A DNA stretch of 64,000 bases from contig NW_006768788.1 in NCBI RefSeq assembly GCF_000204055.1, positions 239,518 to 303,517 of the forward strand. Direction: 5' to 3'. The stretch comes from Melampsora larici-populina 98AG31. Its lineage: Eukaryota; Basidiomycota; Pucciniomycetes; Pucciniales; Melampsoraceae. Position numbers and translations under genes: made by a program. Positions 1-12,754 of this stretch are shown here, in pieces (positions within the stretch are counted from its first letter, which is position 1; each line of letters starts with the position of its first letter). The notes under the pieces were generated by a model. It was not told the DNA's origin and did no database searches. It saw only the letters and a program-made list of their open reading frames with translations.

Positions 1-2
1 CT

Positions 3-2168
3 CCAGTATACAGGAGTGCTGATGTGGCTCAAATGGGACACATACCACCAGAAACAGAATTCATCGGGCATCAAGGCCTGGTATCACAATTGAACCCTGA
101 ATCAACAATTCAAGTAAGTCTTCCTTATAGAAATACATCCATGATTATCACACTATCATTGATACTGTCACATTTCATTTTTACCATGTCAAGATGAATT
201 ATTGGCCACATGATGACTCTCAACATTGGACCAAGCAACATACTCAACCTTTGGAATTGTCAAAAACTCAATATTCTTGGCCCAATTTTCACAACTACCG
301 TCCATTTGAACCAGTGATGAAACTCTCTTCCAGACCCCTCAGTATGAATCAGGGAAATCCTCCACAAAATTTTGGACAAGGTAAATTTTGAATTTGACAC
401 ATTTTATTTATTTTGATGTCATTCAATTTCTTCTGAACTGGTTTGAAATTGCCGTATATTGCCCCAGATCCACATGGGACCAGAATTGAAGCTTATGATA
501 AAAAATTGAGAAATGGTCAGTGGTCGTTTTCAAGAAGAATTTCCCAATTTCTTAAACCATGATACAATTCAACACTAATATTCAATCACACAGCTTCAGA
601 GTTCTTTGAGACAAAGATTTTCAAACCTCAAAAAATAGGAGAGCAATACAAAAACAAGCAGGAGGAGATTCTCAATTACTTTGAGATTCTAAGAGGAAAT
701 TTGATAACAAGTTTCAGTCAAGAAAAGTGTCACAGTTTGTACATTCTGAGGATGCCAGATGATTTTGTGAATTTTGTTGCCTATGCAGTGAAGTTACCAC
801 AGATACGCTCTCAAGTGAAAGAACAGTTGGAAACATGGATTATGTGTAGCAATCCCAAAAGCTCTCTTTCTTTTGTAAGTAAATATGCACTGAAATGGAT
901 TCATGATCAAGAAGACCCTGAAGGGAAAAAAGATGAAGGTTTCTACTCCAAGGGTAAGATAGAATTGACTACACAATTGATCCTTGACAGTCAAATTTGA
1001 CAACTATACTGATTCCTTTTCCCACTTTTTTTCCCCTTCTTGTAGCTCTGCATGACTGGCATTATGAAAGGAACTCCAAGCATTATGAGATGAGATTAAA
1101 CAAATGTAAGAACAAGGTTGCTTTTCTTTCCTATTAGGTTATATCAAATTGAACAGTCACCCTCCATTTCCTGACTATGAATAAATCATCAACCATCACA
1201 CACTGACATGAATATCTATAGCATGGAGGCACTGGTCAAAATTCATTCACAGTAGGTGTCATAGCAATGAACACATATTTCATGAACTTATGATGGGATT
1301 TGATGATGTAAGGCAAAGAATTGAAAGCAGGATACAAAGCAGGATAATAGGATCTCAAGACAATTGGTTCATGCCAGGCGAGCTTTCAGACTATGTAGTC
1401 CTTGCTTGTAAAAGAAAAGAAAGAGCTCAGATTATCAAGAGTGATTTGGAGCGCTGGATCACAAGTGGTGATTCCTGTTCTACATCAAGAATGTGTACAT
1501 ATGCACTATTGTGGCTTGATAGAATAGAAACATTTGCTGACAAAGACTATAGGCTTCTGGTCCCAACTTACAGTGACACCACTGCAGCCACATTGAATGG
1601 TCTGTTGTTTTGTTTTGTATTCTGCACATTTTTCTGCCAAATGTTACATTGTTGGCTCTTTGCAATCTTCTGACAACTCTAATTCATTAAATTTACATAG
1701 GTGTTTTAGAGTTGGATTACAAAAAGAGGCTGGACACAGGTCAGTAACAGGAAAGTCAGTATGACACTAGTAGTAGAAGCTGATGATCAAATGATATTTC
1801 CCAATATCCACTTACCAAAAGCATTTGAGTACTGGAAAGATCTGATGCACATGCCTTGGAAAGTGCAAGAAAATGACAGCCTATATCATAATTTCATCAA
1901 TGAACAAGTTGAAAGCTCAGCAAAGTGTCTACATCACATAATCAAAGCAAATATTGCAAAAGGAATTGATCCTGATCAGATGGACAAACAATTTGCCACA
2001 TATGTTGCATCTGCGTTGAAATATCCAGAACACTCCGACACTATCAAACAGCACCTTACCTCCTGGATGGTACTGCCCAGAGCTGGAAGTTCATTGCAAT
2101 TTAAAGTGCAGGTTTCACTTAAATGGCTTCAGGATAAACAATGTATGTTGGACTCAAATTCCTCTTGA
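3..2168 (+). CDS. Unrecognised multi-exon gene with a three-copy ~49-residue module (5' end off window)
   Basis: I do not recognise the family. A continuous reading frame can be built from exons 3-113, 194-380, 468-515, 594-953, 1046-1105, 1222-1616 and 1710-2168. Splice phases agree throughout, and the frame ends at a TGA at 2166-2168. Three exons each hold one copy of a similar segment: about 767-913 (starts FVNFVAYAVK, ends LKWIHDQ), about 1380-1525 (SDYVVLACK to LLWLDRI) and about 1990-2135 (FATYVASALK to SLKWLQDK). Copies 1 and 3 align without gaps over 49 residues; copy 2 lacks one residue. Conserved positions are an aromatic-V start, an A-x-K, a leucine followed by x-x-W, and a final LKW-like tryptophan, as expected for a helical repeat. 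No signal peptide can be judged because the start is missing. It could be a lineage-specific expanded family or a transposon-derived gene. No known domain is claimed. Confidence 0.55.
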
Positions 2169-5100
2169 AATTTCAAGTGATATGGTGCAAGGGTCTTGTG
2201 TTATCTGATCCACAAGGATTCATTTATATTTTTATAATCAGCATAGTTGATCTCATTCAACCTATATATTTGATTCCATAAGTTTGACCAAGGATTGGTC
2301 CTATGACAGGAGTATATATTCAAAGTGGAGATATATTTGTTCTCATACCATACTTCAGATGACATTTTCAAGGACCTTCAAGGACCCCTCAGATGTTTCC
2401 AAGCTCATCTGAATCTGTTTATCTTGTATTGATATACATAAACTTAGCTGCCAATCATTGTATCTATTGTACAGCTTGCACATTACAATCATAGATTTTA
2501 CAGGGATAGGTATCTATATTTTACAATGTGGTCAGTATCAAATTCCAACATGTTCTTTCTCTTCTCCTCATCCCTTGAGAAGGGGATTCTCCATTTCTCA
2601 GGAAATTGTTTGATGACTCTAGGAATTTCACAGATAGGTGAAAGCTTTTTAGAAGGAGGGCAGCTTCCACCAGACAAATCAGATTCCCCACACAGGAAGT
2701 TTAGTGAGACAGAGGCAGATTCCTGGTACATCCCATGAGATAACAAACAATGAGATTTTGAGGTATAAGAATCTAACAAAGTGGCTGTCCAGATGCATCT
2801 GGGTCCCAAAGTTTGGGTAAAACTGGTGACTTTTATTGAACATGTGGGTGTCATTAAGGCAATTCTGAGTGCCTCAATTGTATAAGAACTGAAGAGGAAA
2901 TCATTTGAAGAGCTTTGACCTGTTGTTGAAGCTGGCAACAATTGTGTCTGATGGGTCTGGAAAGGTCTGTGTGCTTCATCACGGATGGTATCTGACATGT
3001 TTACTCCTCTGTATACTGTATACAATTTTTATGCGGTTTGAAGAGGAGTAATACAATTTGTGCAATTTTAGTGACACAGGTGAATGCTGACCATACAAGT
3101 GTATTCTGTGTATCTTCTTACACTTCTTTTGTGTAATACACTACTTTTATAGAGATTGAGATTTTTGAAAGGATCACTACTTGTAGTTACTTTTAGATTG
3201 ATTTAATGATTATCAAATGACAATCCAATGCTCTCAAAATTAATGATTTCAATCAGTTCGAAGATTGATTTATCACTTCTGGATGACAAAGTTGAGCAAT
3301 TCCAACTTCAATTTATCAATTGCCTTATTTTAAGAATGAATTTCATTGAAAGTGTTGTGTTATAACTTTCAATGCTTTTGCTTTGTAACTTAAGATTGTT
3401 ATTGTTTTGTGATTGGACTTGCATGAGTCTAGTTTGTTTGAATCTCAACTTTTGAGCAAGGTTGATTTCCTAGGTTTTGATCTGATGAGGCCCCAAAATG
3501 TGACGTTGGGTGCTCTTTTAGAGGAGGCTACTCTCACTGAAGATGTACTGGTACTAGTATCAGATGGGTAATTTAATAAAATGGTATTATATTTCAAATA
3601 ATACCTAGTCACAATTGAAGAGGAGGGTGAAAAAGGGAGGAAATGGTAGAAGGTTAACAACTAAGAGTCTGCTGGGACAAATCCTGGCAGACTACACCTA
3701 GTTGACTCTTGATAAAGAGATTTGTTTATAAGGGACGAGGTACTGGGGGGCCAGCCACCCTCTGGAAGTGGGTGGCCCGCCACCCTCTGGCACTGGACTG
3801 GGACGGTACTTGGTTGGCAGTTTGCTGGGACCCTGGTTCTTCAACCTGGACCTGCTTGGGCTTGGGTCATACTCTTTTGTAGGTCTTCACTACCACCATT
3901 CAAAGTATGTACCAACCATGGGATGGTGACGTCCGCAGCCCAAGCTCAGGACCAGAGAGGCAATGAAACTCTCATGTACAAACAGTATCAACCTCACTAT
4001 CCACTTCTGAATTCCTCCTGGCAGAGACTTTGAAGAAGGAAATATAGCCAGAAACCCTACTGGAGGTGATCAGATAGCCCTAAATAGTCTTCACGTAGGC
4101 TTTTCAAACTAAGCCTCTCTCTTAGATTTATATTACTATCCAAATCCTGTGTAAGTATTAAGTAGAACCAATCATCCAGTCTAAATCAATAGGTGTTGTT
4201 CGTAGTCTCTGCACTTCAGTTGAGAGTAGCATGATGAGATGAGCCAAATGTTCAGAATGATAATAATTGTTATTTTGTTTGTTGATCAAAGAAGAGAATA
4301 TCAAAACTCAACTCATTGGAGGTATTCCATCAGAATAGAGATTATATTGTTTTGTTCTTGTTTTAGTAATCAATGTTGAAGTTGGTCAATCCAAAGTGAT
4401 TGGCTTCCTAGAGACATGTGCATTTTATGAGCACAAAAGAAGTAATATGTGGGGTGCAAGAGATGTGAATAAATGATCTGTTACCCATGAAAAGTCTGCA
4501 AATGCCAAAGTTGCAAGAGCAAAGATGATACTGAAACTCCTGAGAACAGGCAAACTCTTAAAAGGCATCATTTTAGAAAACGGACTAATAATAACTCATT
4601 AGCTTGCTAAATTTGATGTGGTAAGGTGAAATCCTGTTGAACCACAGATGAGAGAGATTTTATAAACTTACAGATCAGGTCTACAATTTTTGGGAAGCAA
4701 TGTACAATGTTCAACGTACTTGGCTTTTGGGTGAGGACATTCTTTCTGTAGTATTGTCCTCAAGTCAGTTTGTTGCAACCTTAACTGGGAAGAAAACCAT
4801 GCAAGGAAGCTCCAACAACACCAATTTTTTTCTAATTCAATATCTAATTCATGCTAAACCTGTGGATACATCTCTGTTCTATTGGTATACGTGGAAATTA
4901 ATCAACCACAAGATTAGCTTGGTTTGGTGTATTTAATTTTGAACATGGATTTCAAATAAATGCAGAATATGTTTGTCCACAGTGAAAACAACTATTTACC
5001 TTGAAGAATCTGTTCTGTACAATAATTAACTTGAAGTATTTTATCAGGCTAATGGATTGTTATCAGCCTTTCCACCAAATCTTTGGACACAATATTGTGG

Positions 5101-7340
5101 ATTGTTTCCTTTCCCTTTAAGTTTAACCAAACTTGAATTTCCGAGATAAAGCCACCTGTTTGATATTTTTCAAATCTAATTCCTTTGCCTTTGTAGCTTC
5201 TTTATCCATGAAATATTCAACCATCAGTTTAATTGACCATTGATGTGTGGAAATAATGATGTTTCTCAGAACTTTGAGTTCTGCTTGATCCTTCAGAAGA
5301 TCTTCTAAAAAAATTCAAGTGCATTCTTGATACTATGCTGTTGATTCTCTGCCGTGCACCTTCCCATCTGCCCAATTGACCTCCTTGTTCCTGGTCAGAT
5401 CTACTGACTGTCCTTGCCAATCTGCAAATTTCAACCCCTTGAGACCCCCATTTTGCACAATGACATTCTAAAGCTTGACCTAACAGGCAGCTCAAGATTT
5501 TCCCCATAAAATAGTTCTAATTTAAAAGCTAGTTGATCAGGTAACTATCTTTTGATTTCTTTTGGGCTCTTGAATGAGAGAGCCCAAAAACTGAGCTGAT
5601 CAATAGTTGGAAATGTATCTGAATTATCGAGACTGCAAACTCATCGCAGAGCTTGTGTTGCTCAACATTTACACTTATCTATACACAGTCATTTGGAGTT
5701 CAACCAGTGATACTCCTTCCAAGTCATGTGTGAGGCCATCGGGTGGATTAGGGTATGTCCTTACTGAATTCGCATTGATATAGAACTTCGCTTCATTGAC
5801 CGCACGTTCAGTGTAGTAGCTTTCTTTTGCTGCATGTACGAACGTTTTGTGGGCACGAAAGTGGGGTGCATTTCCGAGATCATGACATGTATCAATCAGT
5901 TATTTGCATACATTCCCTAAAAGATATTATGTATGTATATTTCAGATGATTAAATTTGTTTTTTTGGTTGATCAAGAAAATTAATCAACTGCTAATGTTA
6001 ATTCTTTTGGATGATTTATGAGCCATAACAGACGTATTAAGGTTGGTTGCAGTACCCAATACCCAAGGAAAGTAAAAGTAAAAAGGTTGCTTGATGTCCG
6101 AATTCGTTTTTGACATAAGATCGAAGATATGAGACACGCGGAAGTCTAGCAATATCACTCTACAAATAAAAACGTAGAAAATTAGTTTGATTTTGATAAA
6201 GCTTAAGAGAATTGAAATAAACACTCAACTTGAGATTCAGATATTGAGGTCAGAAGACAATACGCTAGCGATGCACACTCATCAACTACCACAGGCAATG
6301 TACATTTGTAACGTAAACGGATGTGTACAGTGAACTGATTGCCCTTCAAAGGAGGATAGCTGTCACACCTTTATAGGTGCAGAGGCCAAGCAGAAGACCG
6401 ATTGCTGTGAGGTGACACAAACAGAGACAAATTAGAGGCCAGGCCACAATTGCTAGTCGAAGTGTATAAAGGTGGGACCTGGCCAAGTAGAAGTGGACTG
6501 CTTTGTTTGCTGTGTAGCGTGCGGTGATTTGCCAACGGGCGTGGTTTGAGCTAAATTCTGTAATCAGACCGTGCGTCAAGTCAAGTAGCGGTAGTTCAAG
6601 CATGCGAGGTCAATGGGAAGCACCATCCAGGCCTAGTTGGGCCAGGCACTGTCATCGTGGGTAGGCAAGGCAAATGCAGGAACCAGCGGCAACCAGAGTT
6701 GTTGATCTGAGCCAAGGGAGGTGTGATAAGGGAATGTTGGAGATTTGAGTGAGAATTGCAGCAGAATGATTAGAAGGGTCTAATGCAGTGAAACAGGGCA
6801 CCGAGGCCAGTCCAAAAATGAGTGTGACCAGATGGGCCAGGGCATGTATTTTAAAGGGGGTGGAGTGGTATGGTACAACGGATAGGGGGGTCGTAATGGT
6901 ATCATGTAAAGGGTAAGGGTATAAGGAGAGGGTATAGAGTAATGTGGGCTGAGCAGAAAGTAACAGTATCAGGTAGAGGGTAATTAACACTGGGTACTGG
7001 GGATGGTCGGGAGGAACATTTGTTTAAGTATATAGATAATATAGGAAGTGTAGACACAGCCCCCAATCACAAGTCACTGGCAGGCCAGTGCATCCCACCA
7101 ACCCTAGCAAGTTATGAGAAAGTTATGAGAAAGTTATGAAATGGATATCAAATGGATAACATCCATCAATTGAGAATCTATTGAGAAGCGGTTATGATAC
7201 CAACAAAATTGAGATGATGTCATACAGAATCATAAATCTGTACAAACCTGCTCCTGTATTTCCCCACCAAGAATATATAGTTTATTAACCTTTGTGACGT
7301 AAATTGACTGAGTTATTGGGGTTTGAAAAAAAAATCACAG
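2169..7340. other. Gene-poor spacer, about 5.2 kb
   Basis: I find no supportable gene. Open frames are short, overlap on both strands and match nothing I recognise. Local oddities are a GC-rich patch near 3745-3805 where the 12-mer GCCACCCTCTGG occurs twice, a purine-rich stretch on the + strand at about 6600-7000, and a short repetition of AGTTATGAGA-like units at about 7110-7140. The region is probably old repeat sequence. Confidence 0.5.
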
Positions 7341-7873
7341 ACAAAAAATACTATTTTTGTACTATACCTAAGAATTGATTCTGGAATATCTTGCAGCTTT
7401 ATCAATATACAGACACAAAAAAATTGATAATCCTTTTGAAAATATGTTTCTCCACATTTTTGTCCCCTAAAGCCTTCCTGTATGGGCAGTATTTCTACAT
7501 GTAATTCCTGAATGTGTCCGCAAGTTTGATTTTCTGAAGTTCTTTGCCCCAAGACAAATTATGAGGGGACCTATTGCCAAAATCATTCTGAAATTGATTG
7601 ATATACATGTAAATGGTATTTTACAAAAATTTCTGCCATAAACTTTGCCATGTTCTGCCTAAAGTCAAAGAATCAAGCAAAATGTTGACTGCTCATGTAT
7701 ACACCACAATTACATATAGAAATACTGCCCATACAGGAAGGCTTTACAGGACAAAAATGTGGAGAAACATATTTTCAAAAGGGATCTCAATTTTTTGGTG
7801 TATGTATATTGATGAAGCTGGAAGATATTCCAGGATCAATTCTTAGGTATAGTACAGAAATAGTATTTTTTGT
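7341..7873. repeat. Foldback element with 165-bp inverted arms
   Basis: The left arm (about 7341-7505) and right arm (about 7709-7873) are near-identical inverted copies separated by about 203 bp. Read in opposite directions, both arms give the same peptide-like string with few changes (for example EILPIQEGF, QKCGETYFQK and ILRYST), which confirms the length of the match. No transposase lies between the arms. This fits a foldback or MITE-type element, and a transcript through it would form a long hairpin. It ends about 120 bp before the mariner element. Confidence 0.8.
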
Positions 7874-7994
7874 CCCTTCACATCTCAATAGAATCATTAT
7901 CGCTTGGCCAGGGGCCCTTGGCGCATAGAATTCTTGTACCTCAGCTTGAGCGGCAAAGTTGATCATTGACCCATTTTTGATCGAACAACTTTTA

Positions 7995-8100
7995 CAGCTG
8001 GTCCTATGAACCTTGGACTTTGCTTTTGGTTTCTGCGCTTTGTAATTTTTGTATTTGCTTTTGCATAAGTTCAAAAGTGACTTTTATCAGCTGTTTTTTT
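7995..8100 (+). repeat. Left terminal inverted repeat of the mariner-type element
   Basis: The outer 26 bases pair with the right end at 22 positions. The inner part shares motifs such as GTATTTG and AGCTGTT with the right end, with gaps. TA precedes it directly. Confidence 0.8.
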
Positions 8101-8340
8101 TTGCTCAAATGATTCTGAAGCATTGTATTCCATTTCTTGAGAAAAAAACAATTTTTTATACACGGTAAATGTTGTTATCTTTTTATATAAAACCACACAT
8201 CTGTAACCAGCAGGCACAATTATCAGCAGTTATGTCACACATGTGACAGTTTCACTTTACATACCTACCAGTTCACCACTCAACAAGTCCCTACTTCCTC
8301 CTAAACCTCTACCATCACATCACTTATCTTTCGTTTTCTG

Positions 8341-9781
8341 ATGTACGTGAAATATTCAGCTGACATCAAAGTCATCGCCGTCTGTCTTGCCCTTGCTGGA
8401 GTAGACCTTGGTTCAATCAACGATTGTATGGATATCAACATCTCCCGCCAATCTCTCAGTCGATGGCGCCATCTTTATGAAACAACCCGATCAGTGCTTT
8501 CCAATCCACAATTCTATGAACCACGAGGCCCACCGACGATCCTTTCAACCATCGAGCGTGATTTCATTGAGGAGATGCTTGAGGATGACCCCACGTTATA
8601 TCTTGACGAGGTGGCCGAACGTCTTCTGCGCCAGACTGGGACCTTCATCTCCATCTCGGCTCTAGCGATTGAGATTCGAGACCGTCTAGTCCTGACCCGC
8701 AAGGTTGCTCGTACGGTGCATCCAAACCAATCGGCTATACGTCAAGGTGAATACATCTATGAGGTTGGTGGAATCAGACCAGAATGTCTGGTATTTCTAG
8801 GTTGGTCTTCCCCTTCCATCAACTTACGGTCTTGATTAATATGGCTGACCATATTCTCTTTGGTCAGATGAGAGTTCAGTAGCCAAACGAAGGCTTTATC
8901 GCAAATACGGCCAAGCTAAACGCGGTAAACGCACCAAAAGACTTGATCGACCAACCAACTCAAACCGATTCACTCTATTGCCGGCAATCTCTCTGGATGG
9001 ATGTATTGCTCTGCAGGTGAAAGAGGGTTCTTTTAAGCGACGGGACTTTGAGTCTTATCTTGAAGAATGTCTGGTAAGCATCTGATCACATCACTCAATT
9101 TATAGTTTCCTGGACTCCAATCATCTGATTTCACTCATTCTTCTCTCTCAATTTGAATCGATCTCTCAATCTGAATTGATCTCTCAATCTGAATCGATCT
9201 TCTCTCTCAATCTAAATCAATCTCTCTCAATTTCACTCGTTCCTACTCGATCTGACTTGTTCCTACTTGTTCCTACTCGATTTGACTTGTTCCTACTCGA
9301 TCTGACTCGATTTGACTCAATATCACCTGCTATCAATTGATATCATTCAATCTGACTCGACATCACTTGAATTCACTCGACATGACACTTGCTGGACTCT
9401 AACCCTCCCATACTCAATACCATCCAACATTCTTGTCATCTCACTCAACAAACTAACCTCAACTAGCTACCTGCAATGAACCCGTGGCCACAGGAGAACA
9501 GCTGCCTGATACTTGACAACGCTCCGATCCATCACGGTGGTGAAGTTGAAAACCTTTGTGAGCGATTTGGTGTAAGATTATTATACCTTTCACCTTATAG
9601 CCCAGAATTTAATCCGATTGAGAAAGCCTTCTCAGTAATCAAGAGCCGCTTGCGTCGAACTCAAGCACTGATTGGTGACTTAACTCCTGAAGAAGAACAA
9701 GAGATAATTTACACTACAGCAGAAGATGTCATTACACCAAAGCTAGTTAGGAGCCTCTATGAAGGATCTATATATTTGTAG
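8341..9781 (+). CDS. Tc1/mariner-type transposase, DD34E (three exons, intact)
   Basis: This is the cut-and-paste transposase of the surrounding element. Exons 8341-8800, 8868-9073 and 9467-9781 sum to 981 nt, giving 326 residues without a stop. The N-terminal ~110 residues contain a helix-turn-helix of the kind seen in IS630/Tc1 transposases (around ISRQSLSRW). The catalytic triad is D154 (FLDESS, formed across the first splice), D239 (LILDNAPIHH) and E274 (FNPIEKAF). With 34 residues between D239 and E274 this is a DD34E enzyme. Splicing is needed for D154, which supports the intron model. The second intron (9074-9466) is unusually long at 393 nt and consists of diverged short repeats. By family, the enzyme binds the terminal repeats in the nucleus and inserts at TA. 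The frame is intact, so it may be functional. Confidence 0.9.
9074..9466 (+). repeat. Short-repeat-filled intron of the transposase gene
   Basis: About 9145-9375 is built from diverged units such as CTCTCAATCTGAAT and TTCCTACTCGATCTGACT repeated many times on the + strand. Donor GTAAGC and acceptor AACTAG flank it, and the reading frame closes when it is removed. Confidence 0.75.
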
Positions 9782-10089
9782 TAACAGTAGGGGCTAAAGT
9801 GTTTGTGATATAGGTGCAGCTTCATGATAATCATACTTACTCAAGCCTCAAATGTTTTCAACTCTTTGTATCTGTGTTTTATTCGATCTGAGCAGCAATA
9901 AAAAACATATGTATTGCAAAAGACAATTTTGTTTGTATAAAATCATACATTTTGGGAGTGATCAACCGTAAAGTACATCAGGTAAAGTACAGGATGACAA
10001 AAGAAAAGATCACAAGAACTGGAAATCTTCACTGAGATTCCTGAGAGCAGGATTTGAAAAGAAGTATGAGGGTATGTGGTCAACAACAC
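9782..10089. other. Convergent 3' spacer inside the transposon
   Basis: About 300 bp separate the stops of the transposase (+) and the accessory gene (-). It contains an AATAAAAAAC motif near 9897 that could serve transcript end formation for the transposase. No open frame is supported. Confidence 0.4.
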
Positions 10090-12524
10090 TCAGCGTTGAA
10101 TAGGTTCAAAAGATCCCTTCAGAATCGATTCTCTGACTCGTTGACCGAATCTTGCAGCGCCTGAAATGAGTTTTCGTGCAATGGCAAGTGGAAACTCTAA
10201 TGAAACCAAGGTCTTAACATTGAAGTCTTCGGCTTCGTTCACTCGAAGGTCAGTCCAATGATTGAATCCTTGAACGTGAAGCTTATTTCGAGTTTCTTTG
10301 TCGGCAGGATCGATTAATGCAAATAAAAGGAAATCTTCAAAACTGCCGCAATTGGAGCTTCTGAAGAGACGCTCATCGGTGTCTGAGATTGAGCTGATTT
10401 GTGAGCTGGTCGAGGCTGTGACTGTAGCTGGAGTATGTACTGTAGGTATAGCAGCTTGAGAAGCTTCTCCTGCCCTCCTAACCTCATCGAGTGGAGATAT
10501 CCCGTTGGGGTAGAACCGAAAAGCCACTGTTTTTGGTGGAATGCTCAATGTTACTCCTTTCTTACCCACTCGTTTGTCTTCAATCTATAGAATAGCAGTG
10601 ATTAGGTCATTTTTTGTGTAATCAAACCTCACGTAAAGCAGTGAACTGACCATGATATCGGCCCAGAGCCTAGCCTTCTCACTTGTAACTCGAAAGAAGT
10701 TTGAACTGTTGTCAACATCGTAGCATACTGAGTTGTCGCCTCTTCGATTTTGAGTCATGATCTTGCTAATGAGCTCAGAGCGCTCATTAGCTGAGCCAGA
10801 TTCTGGAAGCTCGAGTTCTCTAGATGGATTTGCACTCTCGTCAATCTTCCTCTTCTTGAAGATTCGCATTGACTGGAGTTGAGATTGAATGTCGTCTCGA
10901 CCTTGCTGGATAAGTGAGGGGTCTGACATCTTTAACATAAGGATTACGAAATGAGTTGGTCCGAGGTGTTGAATTGATTCGATGAACTCGTTCCATTCAT
11001 CATTCTCGTCAATATTGTGAAGTGGACCAGCCCGTTTGGTTGTTCTTTCTGTAGCAATCCACACGAGTTCTTTAGGTGGATTGGGATCGGTGAGGTACAT
11101 TGAAAGACTGTCGACATATTGATCCACTTGTTCCATGCCAAGACGTTTGAATTCATCAGGGCTGGTATCGAAAGGATTGATCGTAAAAGAATGTTGATGC
11201 TTCGATCCTTTTCGAGTGCTCAAAACTTTCTTGTAGCTAATAGTAGATGAACCAATAACTTTGTTTGAACCTCGTTTTGATGTTGAAGAAATTGATCTGT
11301 TTTCCTTTTGTTCTTTCTCCATCCAGATCTCATAACCCACCCAAACTCGCACTTCTTTCATCCTCTCTTCATCTTCATCGGTTGAATCTTCTTTGAGAGA
11401 ATTCTTCATTCCTTTTATTCTGAGGTATCAAGTGGATTTGGGCTTCTCGGGTGAATTAGGTTGAATTGGATCCTTTAGAATTTCTAATACAATCAAAGGA
11501 ATGGAGTATTTAGTATTTTGATCACATCTACATAATTGACGGGCTCACCTGTGTTGATATCTTCCTCACTTGGATGGTTGCTATCGAACTCATCATAGCT
11601 GATCGGACTCTTGGCCTAGATTTCAAAAACTCTGTCAGTCCACAGTCTACATCATCAGTATAATACAAGGAGACGGACACATACCCTTTGTGCTAGCTCA
11701 CCGGGATCACTTGATCCAGAAATTCTTCTCATCTTCCCTTTATCAGGAGCTGCAGGGTTCCAAAAAGGTGTGTGTGATGGTGGGAGATCATCATCACTTA
11801 CAGAGTTTGATTTGACATTCTCTTGAGGACGGTGTTGGGGTTGAGCTTGTTGGATAGCTTGAGATCCTTGAGGTGCTCGAAAGGCTGGAGTTGCTCGAGG
11901 TCGAGGTCGAGGTCGAGTGTGTGGTTGTCGAGATCCTGGGAATAGCGGAGAAGTTTGGGGTACTCGAAAAGCTGGAGTTGCTCGAAGACGGCGTTGGGGT
12001 TGAGCTCGTTGGATTGCTTGAGAGCCTTGATATCCTTGAGGTGCTCGAAAGGCCTGAGACATTCGAGGTATCTTGCTTTGAGCTGATTGACTGCTGGCGT
12101 ATTTTGGCCAATATCAGGATCACGATTAAACAAATTGAACAACCTCAACAAGAGGTATTCAAGTCCTCACCTGAAAGAACCACCAGCAGATGATCGGGGT
12201 TCCAAAGAGGTCAATCTATACTCAGCAGCAGCATATCAAAGTGAGATTCTTTGGTCAGTTGTATTAGAAATTGCAAGAATCAACGAGAGAGAGAGAGACT
12301 GACCTATTATGAGTCACTTTGGGTTTGGCAGGCCACTCTGGAAGAGGATCAATCACTACTGAAGAGGATTGCGAAATAGCAGGTTTTTTAGAGGATTCGA
12401 TCACAACATCCGAGTCGTATTCTTCTTCTTTTTCAGATTCATAGCTTGGGGAACGAGCTCTCTCAGAGTACTCATCCGACAAATCAATATCAATGAACTC
12501 CTTTTTCTTGCGATTATCGGCCAT
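10090..12524 (-). CDS. Accessory gene of the mariner-type element, split by one in-frame TGA
   Basis: I do not recognise a named family. Exons on the - strand are 12524-12304, 12215-12171, 12093-11685, 11615-11549, 11483-10651 and 10584-10090, together 2070 nt in one frame. The only break is a TGA at 11430-11428; an ATG lies 18 nt beyond it in the same frame. The first part (about 270 residues) is charged and then Q/P/S/R-rich with internal repeats (RAPQG, QAIQ-AQPQ), so probably disordered. The second part (about 420 residues) is more globular. It ends in a ~70-residue helical segment (SFEDFLLFALIDPAD to LAIARKLISGA) that resembles a SAM-like fold. Either two genes exist, or one gene has acquired a stop or uses readthrough. 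Its place between the terminal repeats argues that it travels with the transposon. A role in DNA or chromatin binding is possible but unproven. Confidence 0.6.
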
Positions 12525-12754
12525 TTTGGTGAGGTAAAGTGAGGTACAGTAAGAATGAGATTGGATTCGAGTAAAAATGGTAAAGTGGGACAACCCTTTT
12601 ATGATGTCATAACTCATGACCTGCTACAAACCTGAGGTACGTCATTGAAGCTCTCACACAAGTGAAATGAGTGCTTATCCTTGGTTACCGCTGTGATATA
12701 TTCATTGCGAAATCAGATCACTGTGCGCATTAAGGGCTCAATAACGTAGCAACA

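Noticed and set aside
2498..3025. 175-codon frame on the - strand
   Set aside because: No motif, no splice partners, and equally open sequence on the other strand. Too weak to call.
11873..12302. Open frames on the + strand across the accessory gene
   Set aside because: They mirror the repeat-rich exon on the - strand, and no splice or domain evidence supports them.
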